Part shown: positions 30,627-43,924 of the stretch, in pieces
Layout of the letters: the number at the start of each line of letters is the position of its first letter
How positions within the stretch are numbered: the stretch's first letter is position 1
Source of the DNA: Tritrichomonas musculus
Taxonomy: Eukaryota > Parabasalia > Tritrichomonadida > Tritrichomonadidae
Length of the DNA: 64,000 nt
NCBI GenBank assembly: GCA_039105265.1
Contig: JAPFFF010000028.1
Span: 1,488,001-1,552,000, forward strand
Direction of reading: 5' to 3'
Notes under the pieces: model-generated
What the model was told of the DNA's origin: nothing
Database searches by the model: none
Seen by the model: the letters and a program-made list of their open reading frames with translations, nothing else
Translations under genes and position numbers: made by a program

Positions 30627-33600
30627 TCATGGTCCTTCTTCATAAGTTGTTTTGATCTTTCTTTTGAATTTCGTAAGTGTAGAGATAGTCATATTTGAAT
30701 TGAACTTGAAACATGGCTGCCCTTGAGTAAGATCAAACGTAATTGAGTTTCCATTGTAGAGATGCTCGTAAAGTTTCATATAATCGCCACCAAATTGTTT
30801 TGCCGCATGTTTGATAGAATTTAATGTTAGACCTTTACCACGAATCATAAAATCTATATCACCTGTAGAGTCCATGAGCTTGTCGATATACATTTTCTTC
30901 ATGAGGAAATAACTCTCAATAGCAACAGGCATTTCATTGTGGTTGTTAATTGTTGGGAAATCACTATGGAATTGCCCTAAATCGCTACCTATGAGTTCTC
31001 TTCCGTACATTTCTTTATAGGCTTTCTCAAGTTTGGGTAAATCGTTGAGTTCTATGTGCATGCTATCTGTATCTTGGTAGTATATGTGACATCCTATATC
31101 GTGGGCCAGACACATAACTTCATTCATGATTCTCTTACTCATGGATAGAACTTGTATGCCTAGTAATGAGAAATTAAAATGATCGTCTATAGGCTTGAGT
31201 ACTTTTAATGCATGTAGTTTTGAGTTATGAAGTTTGACATCTTCTTTGATCTTCATGTAATTCTTCTTCCAATACTTCTCTAATTCATCTCCCTCATACA
31301 AATACTTGAACTCTTTATCTGTGGGCCTCTCAATAGTTTTACCATAGCAGCCGTTCATGATAAGTTTGTATAAGTTCTGTAATGGATTTTTTTGCTTCTT
31401 GTATTCGAGTCTCTTATTGAAGATTTCCCTAATGATTTTTTGAATTGTGTAATCTTTCTTACCGTCCCAGTAGTATCCTCTCAGTAATGTAAACTCTATC
31501 TTCTGGAAATTAATGAGATCTTCAAGGTAAATATTATCAACGATCATCTTCACGGGCTCTCCATTCCCTATTCTGTCATCATTTAAGTTCAGTCCATTAA
31601 CTTTGCGAACTAACAATGGGAAAGGGTAATGTTTGTTTACTTTTGTGACCTCAATTTCGACAACATAAGCACTTTGCTTAGAGATGAATTCCATATTGAG
31701 ATTCTCTTTTTCAATAACTTTAGGAGTGCCACTTACGGTATATAAGCGTGCCATAGCAGACGGATACAAAGATACTGCATCGAAATCGCATAACTTCTTT
31801 TGTGTGTGCCATTTCTTGTTGTAAGCAGTCATGCATCTCCCACCGTAAATAGCATGTGAACAAAAGTAACGAGGGACACCACCTAATTTATATAAGTCGT
31901 GATCATAATAGACTCTCTGATTGAAAACTTCATTAGCGAGAGAAGAAATGGAGACAAAGTTGAAAGGATCTATATCGAAATCTTTAATGAAACCATCTCT
32001 GAATTTATTAAAGCCTTGTCGTAAAATATTCACGTCTTGGGTGCAATAGAATTCTGCATACTTGTACATGTCAAATGTGGTATCAGAGAGACGACAGCCA
32101 ATAATATCTAAGTTGTGGCGGAATTGTTGTTTTATTTCTTCGGTCCATCTCTTATCTTCATTTTCTCCTGCTTCATTAATCACGCCAACATTTTTCTTGA
32201 GTCTCTCCATGGTGTAATATTTGTAGGGGAAAGCTTCTTTCTGTCCACTATCGAGATTAAACATTGATGGTAATTGTGATAACATACATGAGAGAATAGG
32301 AAGTGTGTCACGGAAGTAGAGAGTTTTAGATTTGTAGACAATTGTGCCTTTCATAAATTTGTTTCCTTTAATGACAGACTCCCTTATGCCATATGAACAA
32401 AGAAATCTAATGTCGTAAGCAAGATTGTGAAAGTACACTACAGAGAAATCAGGAAGGAAATCCAGAAATGAAACACTACAATTTTCTCCTTTAAATGTTT
32501 TAGTTATTGTGCCATCTTTGGACTGAAGAACGAACATGTATGGACAATGAATGTCTCCAGAAGTGTCAGCCTCAGAATCGCAGTACCAATAACTCTTTTT
32601 ATCATTGATTTCAATTGTCTTCTTCTTCATTGTTTTTGGTTTAATAAGTTGTGTGCAGGATTGTTCGTCATATTCAAGATTAATTCCTGTGACATCCTTC
32701 TTGATATCATTATTGAAAATTGTTTTGAGAATACAACCGTCTCCGAAATTTAATGGACGAAAATAATTGTTCTTCATCAATGCCCTCACTAAATTGGAAG
32801 AACTAATGAAATGTTTTGCCTTCCTCCAATGATTGCTGTTGTACTCCATGTTAGCCTTGTCCGGTGAAAGCTCTGCGAGATGAGAAATGTAGTATGTAGA
32901 AAATGGTGTCAGCTCTTCAATAAAGTAGTGTTTCTCGTAAATGTTAAATTTGTGAGTACGATTTGGTTCTGCTTTCTCGACTCCTATGTATGAATTCTTC
33001 CCTATTGATTTCTTCTTGTTTTTGGAATTCGCATCTTCATTAATGAATGAAACACTGATGTGGATCTTAAATTCTTGGCATAGATTGTTGATAGCAGAAT
33101 TGGAGAGATATCTGTTGTTGATTCTTAGTCGCATTTTATTAAGTGTTTCATCATCATAGCACCCTGTTTGTTGAAGAGCATATATGAAGCAGCAGTCATC
33201 GAGTTCTTTTCTTTGTTTACCTTTACTGTTGGCAAGAGTGTCGAAAATTTGTAGGCGAGTCAGGTATTTTACTATCTCTTGTGGGCAGCTATCTTTGACT
33301 AAGAATTGAAAGAAAGAACCACAACGATCAGCATTACTTTTTACATTTTTGGTTTTACTGAAGATGAGTTGAGAAAAGAGAGACCATTCTGGGAGTTCCA
33401 TGCTACCTTTCTCATAAAAGTACTCAGGTTTTACATCATCCATGTCAAATATAAAGTGCTTCTTAGTAAAGTTTTCCATAAGTTTGTTAAAAGCTTCTGG
33501 TGTCAAAGGTAAAGTACGCCATTCATTATTAACTTTGAATCTGAGTTTGTATTGATTTGTGACAGAGAAGTTCTTGACAATAGTGTTGAAGAAATTATGA

Positions 33601-34154
33601 AGAGCAGGAAATAGTAAATCTCTACCGCGGTTCGTAAGTTGTTCGAAATTGATGTGCCACTCCTCTGGTGAATCATAAAGTTTCTTCATAATTGCGTCCA
33701 CTATTTTTTCTTGTTCGTCTTTGAGCTTGATGAAATCGTTATAAGTGATCTTAACAAATGAATCATCTTTCGTGGTATTCCTCCATATGTTGTTCTTCAA
33801 GTTCTTCAAAAAGTAGTTATCATTATTGTCAATGTATCGTGGTATATCTTTTGGAGGTGGTACTTGGGGAATTTCATCTTTCGCTTCTTCATTTTTATTT
33901 GTCTCTCTCGCGGGCACTTCTTCATTTTGGTTTGTTACTTTTGCTTTTTCATTTTGCTCTATACCTTTCATGAACCAGAACATAGCTTCATAAATGTTGT
34001 CACCATCGTAACCATGATCACAAATCTCATATGCAATAGTTTCTATGAGATCGTTCTTGTTAACAAAAAAGTCATCTTCTTCTGTGATCTCTTCATTTAC
34101 AATCAGGCTCAGGAGTTCATATAATTTTGGTGTTGGTGTATCTAGTTTTGTCAT
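30627..34154 (-). CDS. Protein-primed family B DNA polymerase of the Polinton
   Basis: 1,175 residues from ATG 34154. The N-terminal ~500 residues are acidic then mixed and may hold the terminal-protein-like or another processing domain; I see no clear motif there. The exonuclease domain shows YWYCDSEADTSG, FHNLAYDIRFL and YAEFYCTQDVNIL. The polymerase domain shows FDAVSLYPSAMA (motif A), LYKLIMNGCYGKT (motif B) and YYQDTDSMHI (motif C), in the usual order. This polymerase copies linear element DNA from a protein primer. It is transcribed leftward from the right part of the element. The frame is open throughout. Confidence 0.92.
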   Translation of the reverse strand: MTKLDTPTPKLYELLSLIVNEEITEEDDFFVNKNDLIETIAYEICDHGYDGDNIYEAMFWFMKGIEQNEKAKVTNQNEEVPARETNKNEEAKDEIPQVPPPKDIPRYIDNNDNYFLKNLKNNIWRNTTKDDSFVKITYNDFIKLKDEQEKIVDAIMKKLYDSPEEWHINFEQLTNRGRDLLFPALHNFFNTIVKNFSVTNQYKLRFKVNNEWRTLPLTPEAFNKLMENFTKKHFIFDMDDVKPEYFYEKGSMELPEWSLFSQLIFSKTKNVKSNADRCGSFFQFLVKDSCPQEIVKYLTRLQIFDTLANSKGKQRKELDDCCFIYALQQTGCYDDETLNKMRLRINNRYLSNSAINNLCQEFKIHISVSFINEDANSKNKKKSIGKNSYIGVEKAEPNRTHKFNIYEKHYFIEELTPFSTYYISHLAELSPDKANMEYNSNHWRKAKHFISSSNLVRALMKNNYFRPLNFGDGCILKTIFNNDIKKDVTGINLEYDEQSCTQLIKPKTMKKKTIEINDKKSYWYCDSEADTSGDIHCPYMFVLQSKDGTITKTFKGENCSVSFLDFLPDFSVVYFHNLAYDIRFLCSYGIRESVIKGNKFMKGTIVYKSKTLYFRDTLPILSCMLSQLPSMFNLDSGQKEAFPYKYYTMERLKKNVGVINEAGENEDKRWTEEIKQQFRHNLDIIGCRLSDTTFDMYKYAEFYCTQDVNILRQGFNKFRDGFIKDFDIDPFNFVSISSLANEVFNQRVYYDHDLYKLGGVPRYFCSHAIYGGRCMTAYNKKWHTQKKLCDFDAVSLYPSAMARLYTVSGTPKVIEKENLNMEFISKQSAYVVEIEVTKVNKHYPFPLLVRKVNGLNLNDDRIGNGEPVKMIVDNIYLEDLINFQKIEFTLLRGYYWDGKKDYTIQKIIREIFNKRLEYKKQKNPLQNLYKLIMNGCYGKTIERPTDKEFKYLYEGDELEKYWKKNYMKIKEDVKLHNSKLHALKVLKPIDDHFNFSLLGIQVLSMSKRIMNEVMCLAHDIGCHIYYQDTDSMHIELNDLPKLEKAYKEMYGRELIGSDLGQFHSDFPTINNHNEMPVAIESYFLMKKMYIDKLMDSTGDIDFMIRGKGLTLNSIKHAAKQFGGDYMKLYEHLYNGNSITFDLTQGQPCFKFNSNMTISTLTKFKRKIKTTYEEGP

Positions 34155-34916
34155 TTGCGTTGTTTTATGTTTGATAAAAAAAATAAAGAAACAAAAATTA
34201 TGTTTAATAAATGGAATTCAGAATTTAGTCACAAAAATAAACCATCAAAAATATTCTCGATTTGGACCATAACTTAATGGTAATTCATGAGTGGAAATCC
34301 TAAAAGCAAAAATTTTTAATGTCCGGACATAGGTTGGACATTGGTTGGACAAATAAAAATTTTCACTCACAAAAAGTAGAACAAAAATTTAAATTCAAAA
34401 AGTGGAACAAAAATTTTGAAAATTAATGAAAATAATAAATGAAAATTTTAAAATGAGAATTATTTTTATGCGCAATACAGGGTCCGAAATCACCTACCTT
34501 TAATTACATATGAAAACACTAATGAAAACCCCGCACAAGTCCATCAATTTATCCCACATATGTAATTCGATAAAATGGCGATCGTTCAATGACGTTGATT
34601 TTGATTTTGAAAACGGTTCTGAGCATTGTTTTTGAGAAATCACGCCTATTGAAGATAATATTGGAGAAAGATATAAGAATTGTATCGAAGGTTTAACAGT
34701 TGTACTTGCGCTAGGCGGACGACGTTAAAAAGGGGGAGTGAGGACTTCGGTCCGAAATCACCCTTTTTATCATACTACTAATAGTATTATCATTTGCATT
34801 CAATAAGTTTGGAAAATTGAATGAAATTGAGAGGTTAATTTTTGTGAAATATAAAAAAAAATTGACCTTTATAAATAAATTGTATTATTGAAAATTATTT
34901 TTTAATTTATCTCAAA
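34155..34916. other. Right edge of the Polinton and intergenic sequence
   Basis: No intact gene. Around 34320-34425 there are short repeats (TTGGACA; AGTGGAACAAAAATT). GGTCCGAAATCACC occurs twice (near 34491 and 34750), and the second copy follows GGACTTCGGTCC, a small hairpin. A short coding-like stretch near 34640-34730 (ITPIEDNIGERYKNCIEGL) may be a relic of another gene. The right boundary of the Polinton lies somewhere here. Confidence 0.4.
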
Positions 34917-37647
<2,731 letters not shown>

Positions 37648-37693
37648 ACATAAAAGATATATAAATTAAAAATAAAATGATCGTTTTCCTCAC

Positions 37694-37779
37694 AAATAAA
37701 AACCAAAAAATCATAAAAAACGTTTTTTGGTTTTTATTTGAATGCATTTTGATCGGAAATGATCGAAACGCATTCAAAT
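37694..37779. repeat. Two adjacent inverted repeats just 3' of the kinase/Sel1 gene
   Basis: AAATAAAAACCAAAAAA at 37694-37710 is answered exactly at 37723-37739. A second stem (ATTTGAATGC... and its complement at about 37761-37779) overlaps its right end, with two mismatches in 19 bp. They could act in 3'-end formation or be a small foldback element. Confidence 0.6.
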
Positions 37780-38010
37780 AAAATCCATAAAAACCATGGA
37801 GGAGAACGTTAAGGTTTTTATTTTTTTTTTTTTATTTTGGGTGTAAAATGGCATGAAAGTGTCTATTAAAAATTCATGGTGTAAAACATTCTAGACAAAA
37901 ATGTAGAATGTTTAATGAAAATTTTTGACAACAAAACTTAAAAACCACCAATAAAAATCAGTTTTGGATTTTAAATCTATGGAGGCTATTGTTGACATGC
38001 TTAAATAAAC

Positions 38011-38110
38011 TATAGCATCTTGTTAAGTCCAAATGTCACTTTTTTTTGGTGAAAAATTTCTGATAAAAGGCCAAGAAAAAAATGGAATTTGGACTTAACA
38101 AGATGCTATA
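38011..38110. mobile_element. 100-bp hAT-like MITE with 8-bp target duplication
   Basis: Perfect 24-bp terminal inverted repeats (38011-38034 and 38087-38110; TATAGCATCTTGTTAAGTCC...). They are flanked on both sides by AAATAAAC (38003-38010 and 38111-38118). An 8-bp duplication is characteristic of hAT transposons. Too short to encode anything. Confidence 0.8.
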
Positions 38111-39032
38111 AAATAAACTATTAAATATATGCATAAAATGAGTTCTTTTTTGAGATATTAATAAAAATAAATTGACAATGTTTGTTAGGTCCACTCCAAG
38201 TCCCGAATACACGAAAAGTGCATTTGTCCCGGACTTTTAACAAGTCTATTCTAACGTTATTTCTTTTTTAATTTATCATTCAAGTATTTTTGAACAAAAA
38301 AAGCATATTGATGCAAATAAATCAACAGTGAACCAAAAAATTGGGAAATTTTTAAAAGCATTTAGTTTCATACAATTTGATAATCAATTTACTTTATATA
38401 CTAATCAAGAAAATTATCAAAACTTAGAATAATCGAAATTTATAACTGTAAACATGGTTGAAGGTTCAAATTGACAATAATTATTATTAAATTTCGATTA
38501 TTCTAATTATTTTCAAGTCAGATAAATGAAGAATTCTTTTTTTTTCTTAATTATTTTCAAATTAACAATAATTATTATTAAATCAACTTCATTTCTACTT
38601 CATTACGACTTTTTACATATATGAATGAGTTAAATATCATATTTTTCTCAAATTCAAAGAAAGAATCAATTTATGCATAAAGACTCCATGCCACCAATCT
38701 TCATATTATTAAGCATGATGTGATTAAATCAAGTGAAAATACAAATAAATATAGTTTATTTGATTTTGAAAAATGTTCTAGCAGCCATAAAAATATGAAA
38801 TTCAAATAATTTTTTCAATTATTTACAACAAAAAAAATATTTAAATTCAGCATTCGATTTTTAAATTTTGTTTTTTTAATTAACTTTTTCGTTTTATTTA
38901 AATAAAATAATAACTTATAAAATTAAAATTTTATTTGCACACTAATAAAGCATTGTGATATTAATGATATAAATGAAGTCAGATTTTTTTATCAAACACT
39001 TTGAGATATCCTCCTTTTTAGTTAACTAAAAA

Positions 39033-42000
39033 ATGATTTTGTTTTTATTGATTGCTTTTATAAAATGTATCATAAATGATGCTTCACAAATGGATGAATC
39101 CTTTTCATTTATGCTGCATAACCAAAAAGAAGTTACATTATCAAAACATAAAAAATTAATTTCAAGCAACATTTTCCGTCGTTTTTTAAAAAGTGAAAAT
39201 GAATACCATGGACAATGGTATTATGTTCATTTCACTTCAAATGTTAGTACTGAAATAAGAAAATATATAAACCTTAAAGTTTCAGACGAATTAATAAAAA
39301 GCACCTTCGTTCTATTTTTATATCCAGATCAAATTGAAAAAATTTCTAATGTTTCATTAATTAGACCCGTTGAACCAAAAGAAAAATTTAATGAAGATGG
39401 TGGTCCATTAAAACAAACAGATAAGTTAATTATATATACAACTCCTAATTTCGAAATACCAAGAGCAAATGAAGATTATTTAATAGAAAATAAAAAAAAT
39501 GATAATTCAATAATAATTAGATTCGTTCAAAGCGATTTAAGCGAGCATAAATTTTTGAATAAAAAAAGGCGAGTAATTCGTTTATTATCTGAAATTCCAG
39601 AAGTTAAATCTATATCAACGTATTCTAATCTAATTCCAACGAATGCTATTATATCTGGCTTTACACAAAAAAATAGTTACGATTTTAAATTACATAGCAG
39701 TTCCAAATTTTATTATTTAGACAGATATTTAAATAATTATGGAATTACTGGTATAAATCAAACAATATCAATTCTTGATACACCAATTGATTTTTATCAT
39801 GCTATGCTTCGAGATGATAATGTTCAAGTTAAATTAAATACCTACCTACCCAACCATCGAAAAATAATCTATTATAATTTCAATGGTAGCCTTAACAACT
39901 TGCTGAATACAATTGAAGAAAATGAGCACGGAACACATGTAGCTGGATCTGCTGCAGGAAAAAGTATTTGTACCAATGATTTAAAACAAGGAACAAAATA
40001 TTTTAATGGAAACGCTCCTGATTCCAAAATCCTTTATGCAGGAGATTTTAATTTAGTTGGTGCCCAAGAACTTTCAAAATTAATGAATAAATATAATTCA
40101 CAAATTTCATCAAATAGCTGGAGTACCACAGCTCCTTTTAATCCTGAAAACTATGAATATGGCAAGATAGCTGAAATGAATCCAAACTTGATCTTTATTT
40201 TTGCCGCTGGAAATGATTATGGTAATTTTGGAAATTTCACTGTTTTTGATCCATCGAGTTCTAAAAATATTTTGACCATTGGCTCCATAAGTGATTTCTA
40301 TATTAACAATGATCTTTACACTATTAAAAGCAAAAATGATAAAAATGTATCATTTATAGCAAAAGGATTTAAAATGAAAGATATTTGGTTTTCTGCCTCA
40401 ATTGGGGCAGAACCAGGCAAATCCGATATTTTAGCCATTAATTTAGACCAAGGCCAACAATGTCAATTATTCGATCAAAATTCAGTTTTCCTCTTTTATG
40501 GCCAAGACATTGATTGGCTATCCACATGCAACAGTTCAGCCAGCGTGTCCAGTTTTCTGTATGCAGATGATATCGAGCAAATAGAAAAGTTACTTGAAAG
40601 TAAAAGTGACATTATTGTATCAAAGAACGTTGAAATAAACCAAACAAAACGAATATCGCAATCGTATTACTCATCCACAGGTCCTGGCAACAAAGGCATC
40701 TTGAAACCAGACGTAATGGCTCCAGGCACAAAAGTTTTCAGTGCCAAATCCAAAATTCACAGCAACTCGCCACACGGGTGCAGTGAAGGCAATGAAGACA
40801 GCTTTGCAATGATGAGTGGAACGTCAATGGCAACACCAAACGTTGCCGGTGCTGCAGCTCTCATTCATCAGTACTTCGAATCAGGAAAATGGATCGATAA
40901 AGTAACCCTTGACGGACCAACAACAAGGGCACTTTTGATTAACTCAGCAAGACATCCTTCACAATCAAAAACGCCTGATATTACATTTGGCCATGGCGTT
41001 GTTGATCTTTCGACAATCCTTCCAATCAACAATGACTTTGGCGTTCAAATTACACATTTGAATAATCTAACCGTTGTTGATCAAATACCTTTTGTGACCG
41101 AAAATGGTCACGTCATTTCAAATTTAACCGTTAATAAAAAATTGAGTAAAAATGATCTTCAAATCACCCTCTCTTACCTCGACGTTATGCTCAACATGGA
41201 CTCTCCAATCCCAATCACACGCGATCTCGACCTCATCGTCATTTCGCCAAGCAAGAAAATTTTCCTTGGCGATCATTTGGCAAACGGTGACTCGCAGCAT
41301 CTTTCAACCAACGAAAAAGTTATCATTAGAAATAACGAGCTTGAAGATGGAGTCTATACAATCCACGTTTATGCTGGAAATTTCGCTGATTCTGATGTTT
41401 TAGAGAATTCGCAAAAGCAAGAGTTTTCTGTAGTTGCAAGTGGTCCAATTAAAAACGGTTATATTGAATTCTCTGAATCCTTTGAATGCCCTTGCGATGA
41501 ATGCGATCCAAAGCATCCAGGATTCTGTCTTTGCAATGAAGAAACAGAAATTGGACCAATTTGCCAGGCCAAAATAGAGACATTCCATGGAATTGAAAGT
41601 GCGTTTTACGTTGGACCGTTGGAAATTAAACGTGTTAAGTTTGTTTCTCCTAAGAAAATTAATTACATCTTCTCTAAATCGAGAAATCCAGGAAGACAAT
41701 CGACAATCTGGGTGAGCACGAGTTGCCATTACACTCTTGGCGAATATGAAGTAAACGGGCTCACAAATAATGAATCTTCAGCGTCTGCCGGCGAAGAAAC
41801 AAAAGTGAATTTTGGCACTAATGAAGTGTGCGTGGCAATCTTCAATAATAATTATGAGCCTGCTATCTATATACTAGACGTGTCTGATAATTCAAAGTAT
41901 AAATGGTTCAGAATCATATTTTGGAGTTTGACTTCTCTTGTTTTTGTTTTAATTGTTGCTTTGATCGTTTTAATCGTCTTCAAAACTAAATGTTGCTCTT

Positions 42001-42158
42001 GTTGTAATTGCTGTGCTTGCTGTACTTGTTGTGCTAATTGCGAATTGTTTAGCTGCTCGAAGTACTGCAAATGTTTCCAGAAAAAAGAAAATACAGAAGC
42101 TACAGCCGATACTTTGTCACAGTTTCATTTTAATGATAAACTAATAAATTACCCATAA
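39033..42158 (+). CDS. Subtilisin-like serine protease (S8), membrane-anchored
   Basis: 1,041 residues from ATG. Signal peptide at 1-17 (MILFLLIAFIKCIINDA). The catalytic triad is complete: Asp249 (SILDTPID), His299 (NEHGTHVAGS) and Ser598 (MSGTSMATPN), with oxyanion Asn394 (FAAGND). A prodomain probably occupies residues ~20-215. After the catalytic domain come a beta-rich region and an EGF-like Cys cluster (CPCDECDPKHPGFCLC). A transmembrane helix follows at ~960-982, then a short cytosolic tail with 14 Cys in about 32 residues (CCSCCNCCACCTCCANC), a likely multi-palmitoylated anchor. It should act at the cell surface or in lysosomes. Trichomonas has related surface subtilisins (TvSUB1). 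A rearranged scrap of its 3' half lies at 53551-53741. Confidence 0.9.
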   Translation: MILFLLIAFIKCIINDASQMDESFSFMLHNQKEVTLSKHKKLISSNIFRRFLKSENEYHGQWYYVHFTSNVSTEIRKYINLKVSDELIKSTFVLFLYPDQIEKISNVSLIRPVEPKEKFNEDGGPLKQTDKLIIYTTPNFEIPRANEDYLIENKKNDNSIIIRFVQSDLSEHKFLNKKRRVIRLLSEIPEVKSISTYSNLIPTNAIISGFTQKNSYDFKLHSSSKFYYLDRYLNNYGITGINQTISILDTPIDFYHAMLRDDNVQVKLNTYLPNHRKIIYYNFNGSLNNLLNTIEENEHGTHVAGSAAGKSICTNDLKQGTKYFNGNAPDSKILYAGDFNLVGAQELSKLMNKYNSQISSNSWSTTAPFNPENYEYGKIAEMNPNLIFIFAAGNDYGNFGNFTVFDPSSSKNILTIGSISDFYINNDLYTIKSKNDKNVSFIAKGFKMKDIWFSASIGAEPGKSDILAINLDQGQQCQLFDQNSVFLFYGQDIDWLSTCNSSASVSSFLYADDIEQIEKLLESKSDIIVSKNVEINQTKRISQSYYSSTGPGNKGILKPDVMAPGTKVFSAKSKIHSNSPHGCSEGNEDSFAMMSGTSMATPNVAGAAALIHQYFESGKWIDKVTLDGPTTRALLINSARHPSQSKTPDITFGHGVVDLSTILPINNDFGVQITHLNNLTVVDQIPFVTENGHVISNLTVNKKLSKNDLQITLSYLDVMLNMDSPIPITRDLDLIVISPSKKIFLGDHLANGDSQHLSTNEKVIIRNNELEDGVYTIHVYAGNFADSDVLENSQKQEFSVVASGPIKNGYIEFSESFECPCDECDPKHPGFCLCNEETEIGPICQAKIETFHGIESAFYVGPLEIKRVKFVSPKKINYIFSKSRNPGRQSTIWVSTSCHYTLGEYEVNGLTNNESSASAGEETKVNFGTNEVCVAIFNNNYEPAIYILDVSDNSKYKWFRIIFWSLTSLVFVLIVALIVLIVFKTKCCSCCNCCACCTCCANCELFSCSKYCKCFQKKENTEATADTLSQFHFNDKLINYP

Positions 42159-42257
42159 ATTTTAATAAAATTAATATTTCATAATACACCTGTTGAAACT
42201 TATATTTTTAAAAATCATTAATTTCAAAAATTGTTCTATTAGTTTGTAATGGGTGTG
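42159..42257. other. 3' flank of the protease gene
   Basis: Short AT-rich stretch ending in TGGGTGTG (42250-42257), the left target duplication of the next element. Confidence 0.4.
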
Positions 42258-42713
42258 TAGGCTTGTTATTCTGATATCAATTATCAGGTTTGGCACTTTT
42301 TTTAACTCAGATAATCGATAATAAAATGCTATCGATTGGAACTTTTTATTGATGAATTCGATTATCAAGTATGAAATGTGATACAAAAAAAATATGCTTT
42401 TGATATCGAATCTTGATTAATCGAAATTAATACCTGAAAAAACCATTGAAAATAGTATTTTAATGGCATAAAATAAATATATTCTAACTTATTATGTAAA
42501 AGAATCAGATTTTATTAAATTTTATAACGGATATGTGAAGTAATCAGTTAAAAAAGTTTACAAAATTTTAATACGTTAAAAAATTTTCAATATTGATAAT
42601 CGATCTTTTATTTTTATTCATTATTGATATCAGAGAATAAATTTTTGATTTGATATTGATATCAGAAAAATGGATCAATTATCGATATCGAAAATCGAGA
42701 CTTAACAAGCCTA
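42258..42713. mobile_element. 456-bp hAT-like MITE with 8-bp target duplication
   Basis: Terminal inverted repeats TAGGCTTGTTA / TAACAAGCCTA, flanked by TGGGTGTG on both sides (42250-42257 and 42714-42721). The interior is rich in GATATC/ATCGATA steps, in inverted order toward the two ends. No coding capacity. TAGG-type ends and an 8-bp duplication fit hAT. The subterminal CTTGTTAAGTC is shared with the MITE at 38011. Confidence 0.85.
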
Positions 42714-43505
42714 TGGGTGTGTTAAAACTTGTATTTGTAAAAAAAGCAGTTTTTATATTGAACCAAGATTCCTATATATTTTATAAATGATTTATAGCTT
42801 AATAAAACAATGAAAAAAAGAATAAATTGATCCCATTATATTATTTTAATATTCAAGATATTCATATATTTTTTGAATTATATTTAATATAAAAATAGTA
42901 ATAAATAGAGGTGCGGACACCTACTTTACATTTTTAACGTTTATAAAAATATGTATATCTTTTTATGTATTAATAAAAAGGTATACAAACTCTTTTCTTT
43001 CAATTTGTTGAAAGCAAAAAGTTGGTGATTTTAAGACTTACTAAAATTTTAATAGCATATTTTAAATCCTTATCATATGTATAATTGTTTGATACTATTT
43101 ACAACCTGTTTGGTTCATTACATAAAAAATTTAAATTTTAAATCTTTACTTTTTGAAAAATTTAAAAACCCTAGAAAAGTAGTGATTAAAATATTATTTT
43201 TTTATTTTTGAACTTATATTTTTCTATATTATTATATTTGTTTGTTTATAAAATAAAAATATATTTAATTAATTAAGAATATGTGGAGATACGAAAAATC
43301 AAAAATCGATATTTCAATAATTTCCAAATAATTTCTAATCCCTTCGATACATTTTCCTGTAATGATTTTATCGTTTTATATATTTTATTTTACATGAGAT
43401 ATCTCGTTAATTGGAAGATCTATCTAGGATTTATTGAGATAAAGCTAAAATATCAATTTTTTTGACGGTTTAAGGAGAAAAAAAGGTTAATTTTTTTTTC
43501 TGAAG

Positions 43506-43581
43506 AGGTGAAGTCGTCAATCTAAGCGAATTCAATTTTCTTAAAAAAGGTGAAGTCGTCAATCTAAGAGAATTCAATTTT
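43506..43581 (+). repeat. Two direct copies of a 34-bp subterminal motif
   Basis: AGGTGAAGTCGTCAATCTAA followed by G(C/A)GAATTCAATTTT, at 43506-43539 and 43548-43581, period 42 bp. Possible transposase-binding repeats of the surrounding element. Confidence 0.7.
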
Positions 43582-43712
43582 GAATGCATTGAAATCACGA
43601 TCAAAATTCCCTAAAGATTTAAAATAATAATATATTTATTTATAATCCAATTTTTTGAGAAAAATATGGAAAATTAAACAAAAATTATAATTGAGAAGTG
43701 AAAATTTTATTA

Positions 43713-43924
43713 TAAACTGAGTTCAAAAAACTTTACCTCCATATCAAATTTTAAATCATTTTATCTTTTTTATCAAACAATTTAATTGCATTATTCTTCA
43801 GTAATAATATATTATATAATTATCATAATATTAATTAAATTATAAAAAATTAATTCATATTTAAAATATAAAGATATGATTATTTTAAATTGAGAGGGAG
43901 GTAATGTTTTTTGAACAAGGTTTA
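43713..43924 (+). mobile_element. 212-bp MITE, copy A
   Basis: Ends TAAACTGAGTTCAAAAAAC and its inverted counterpart GTTTTTTGAACAAGGTTTA, with CTTTACCTCC/GGAGGTAATG next in. The interior is AT-rich and non-coding. It is repeated in inverted orientation at 45525-45737. T and A residues at the ends suggest a TA target, as in Tc1/mariner relatives, but this is not certain. Confidence 0.75.

Larger units (their letters stand above)
18239..34300. mobile_element. Maverick/Polinton, broken, with a nested transposon
   Basis: The set of a packaging-type ATPase, a retrovirus-like integrase, a protein-primed family B DNA polymerase and several structural-type genes is diagnostic of Polintons, which are abundant in Trichomonas. 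Genes lie on both strands in short blocks. The left edge is inferred from a shift in composition and the loss of coding signal; the right edge is approximate. No convincing terminal inverted repeats were found, so the copy looks incomplete. Most genes are open; breaks appear few (about two, besides the inserted 3.5-kb pogo-like element at 22585-26117). That suggests a fairly young but no longer whole copy. A short coding remnant on the plus strand lies at the left edge before the ATPase gene. Confidence 0.85.
37648..39032. other. Intergenic region with foldback repeats
   Basis: No gene. It includes two inverted repeats (37694-37739; 37734-37779), one 100-bp hAT-like MITE (38011-38110), and a possible decayed relative near 38187-38255 with CTTGTTA-like ends. 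The rest, up to the protease ATG, is AT-rich. Confidence 0.5.
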
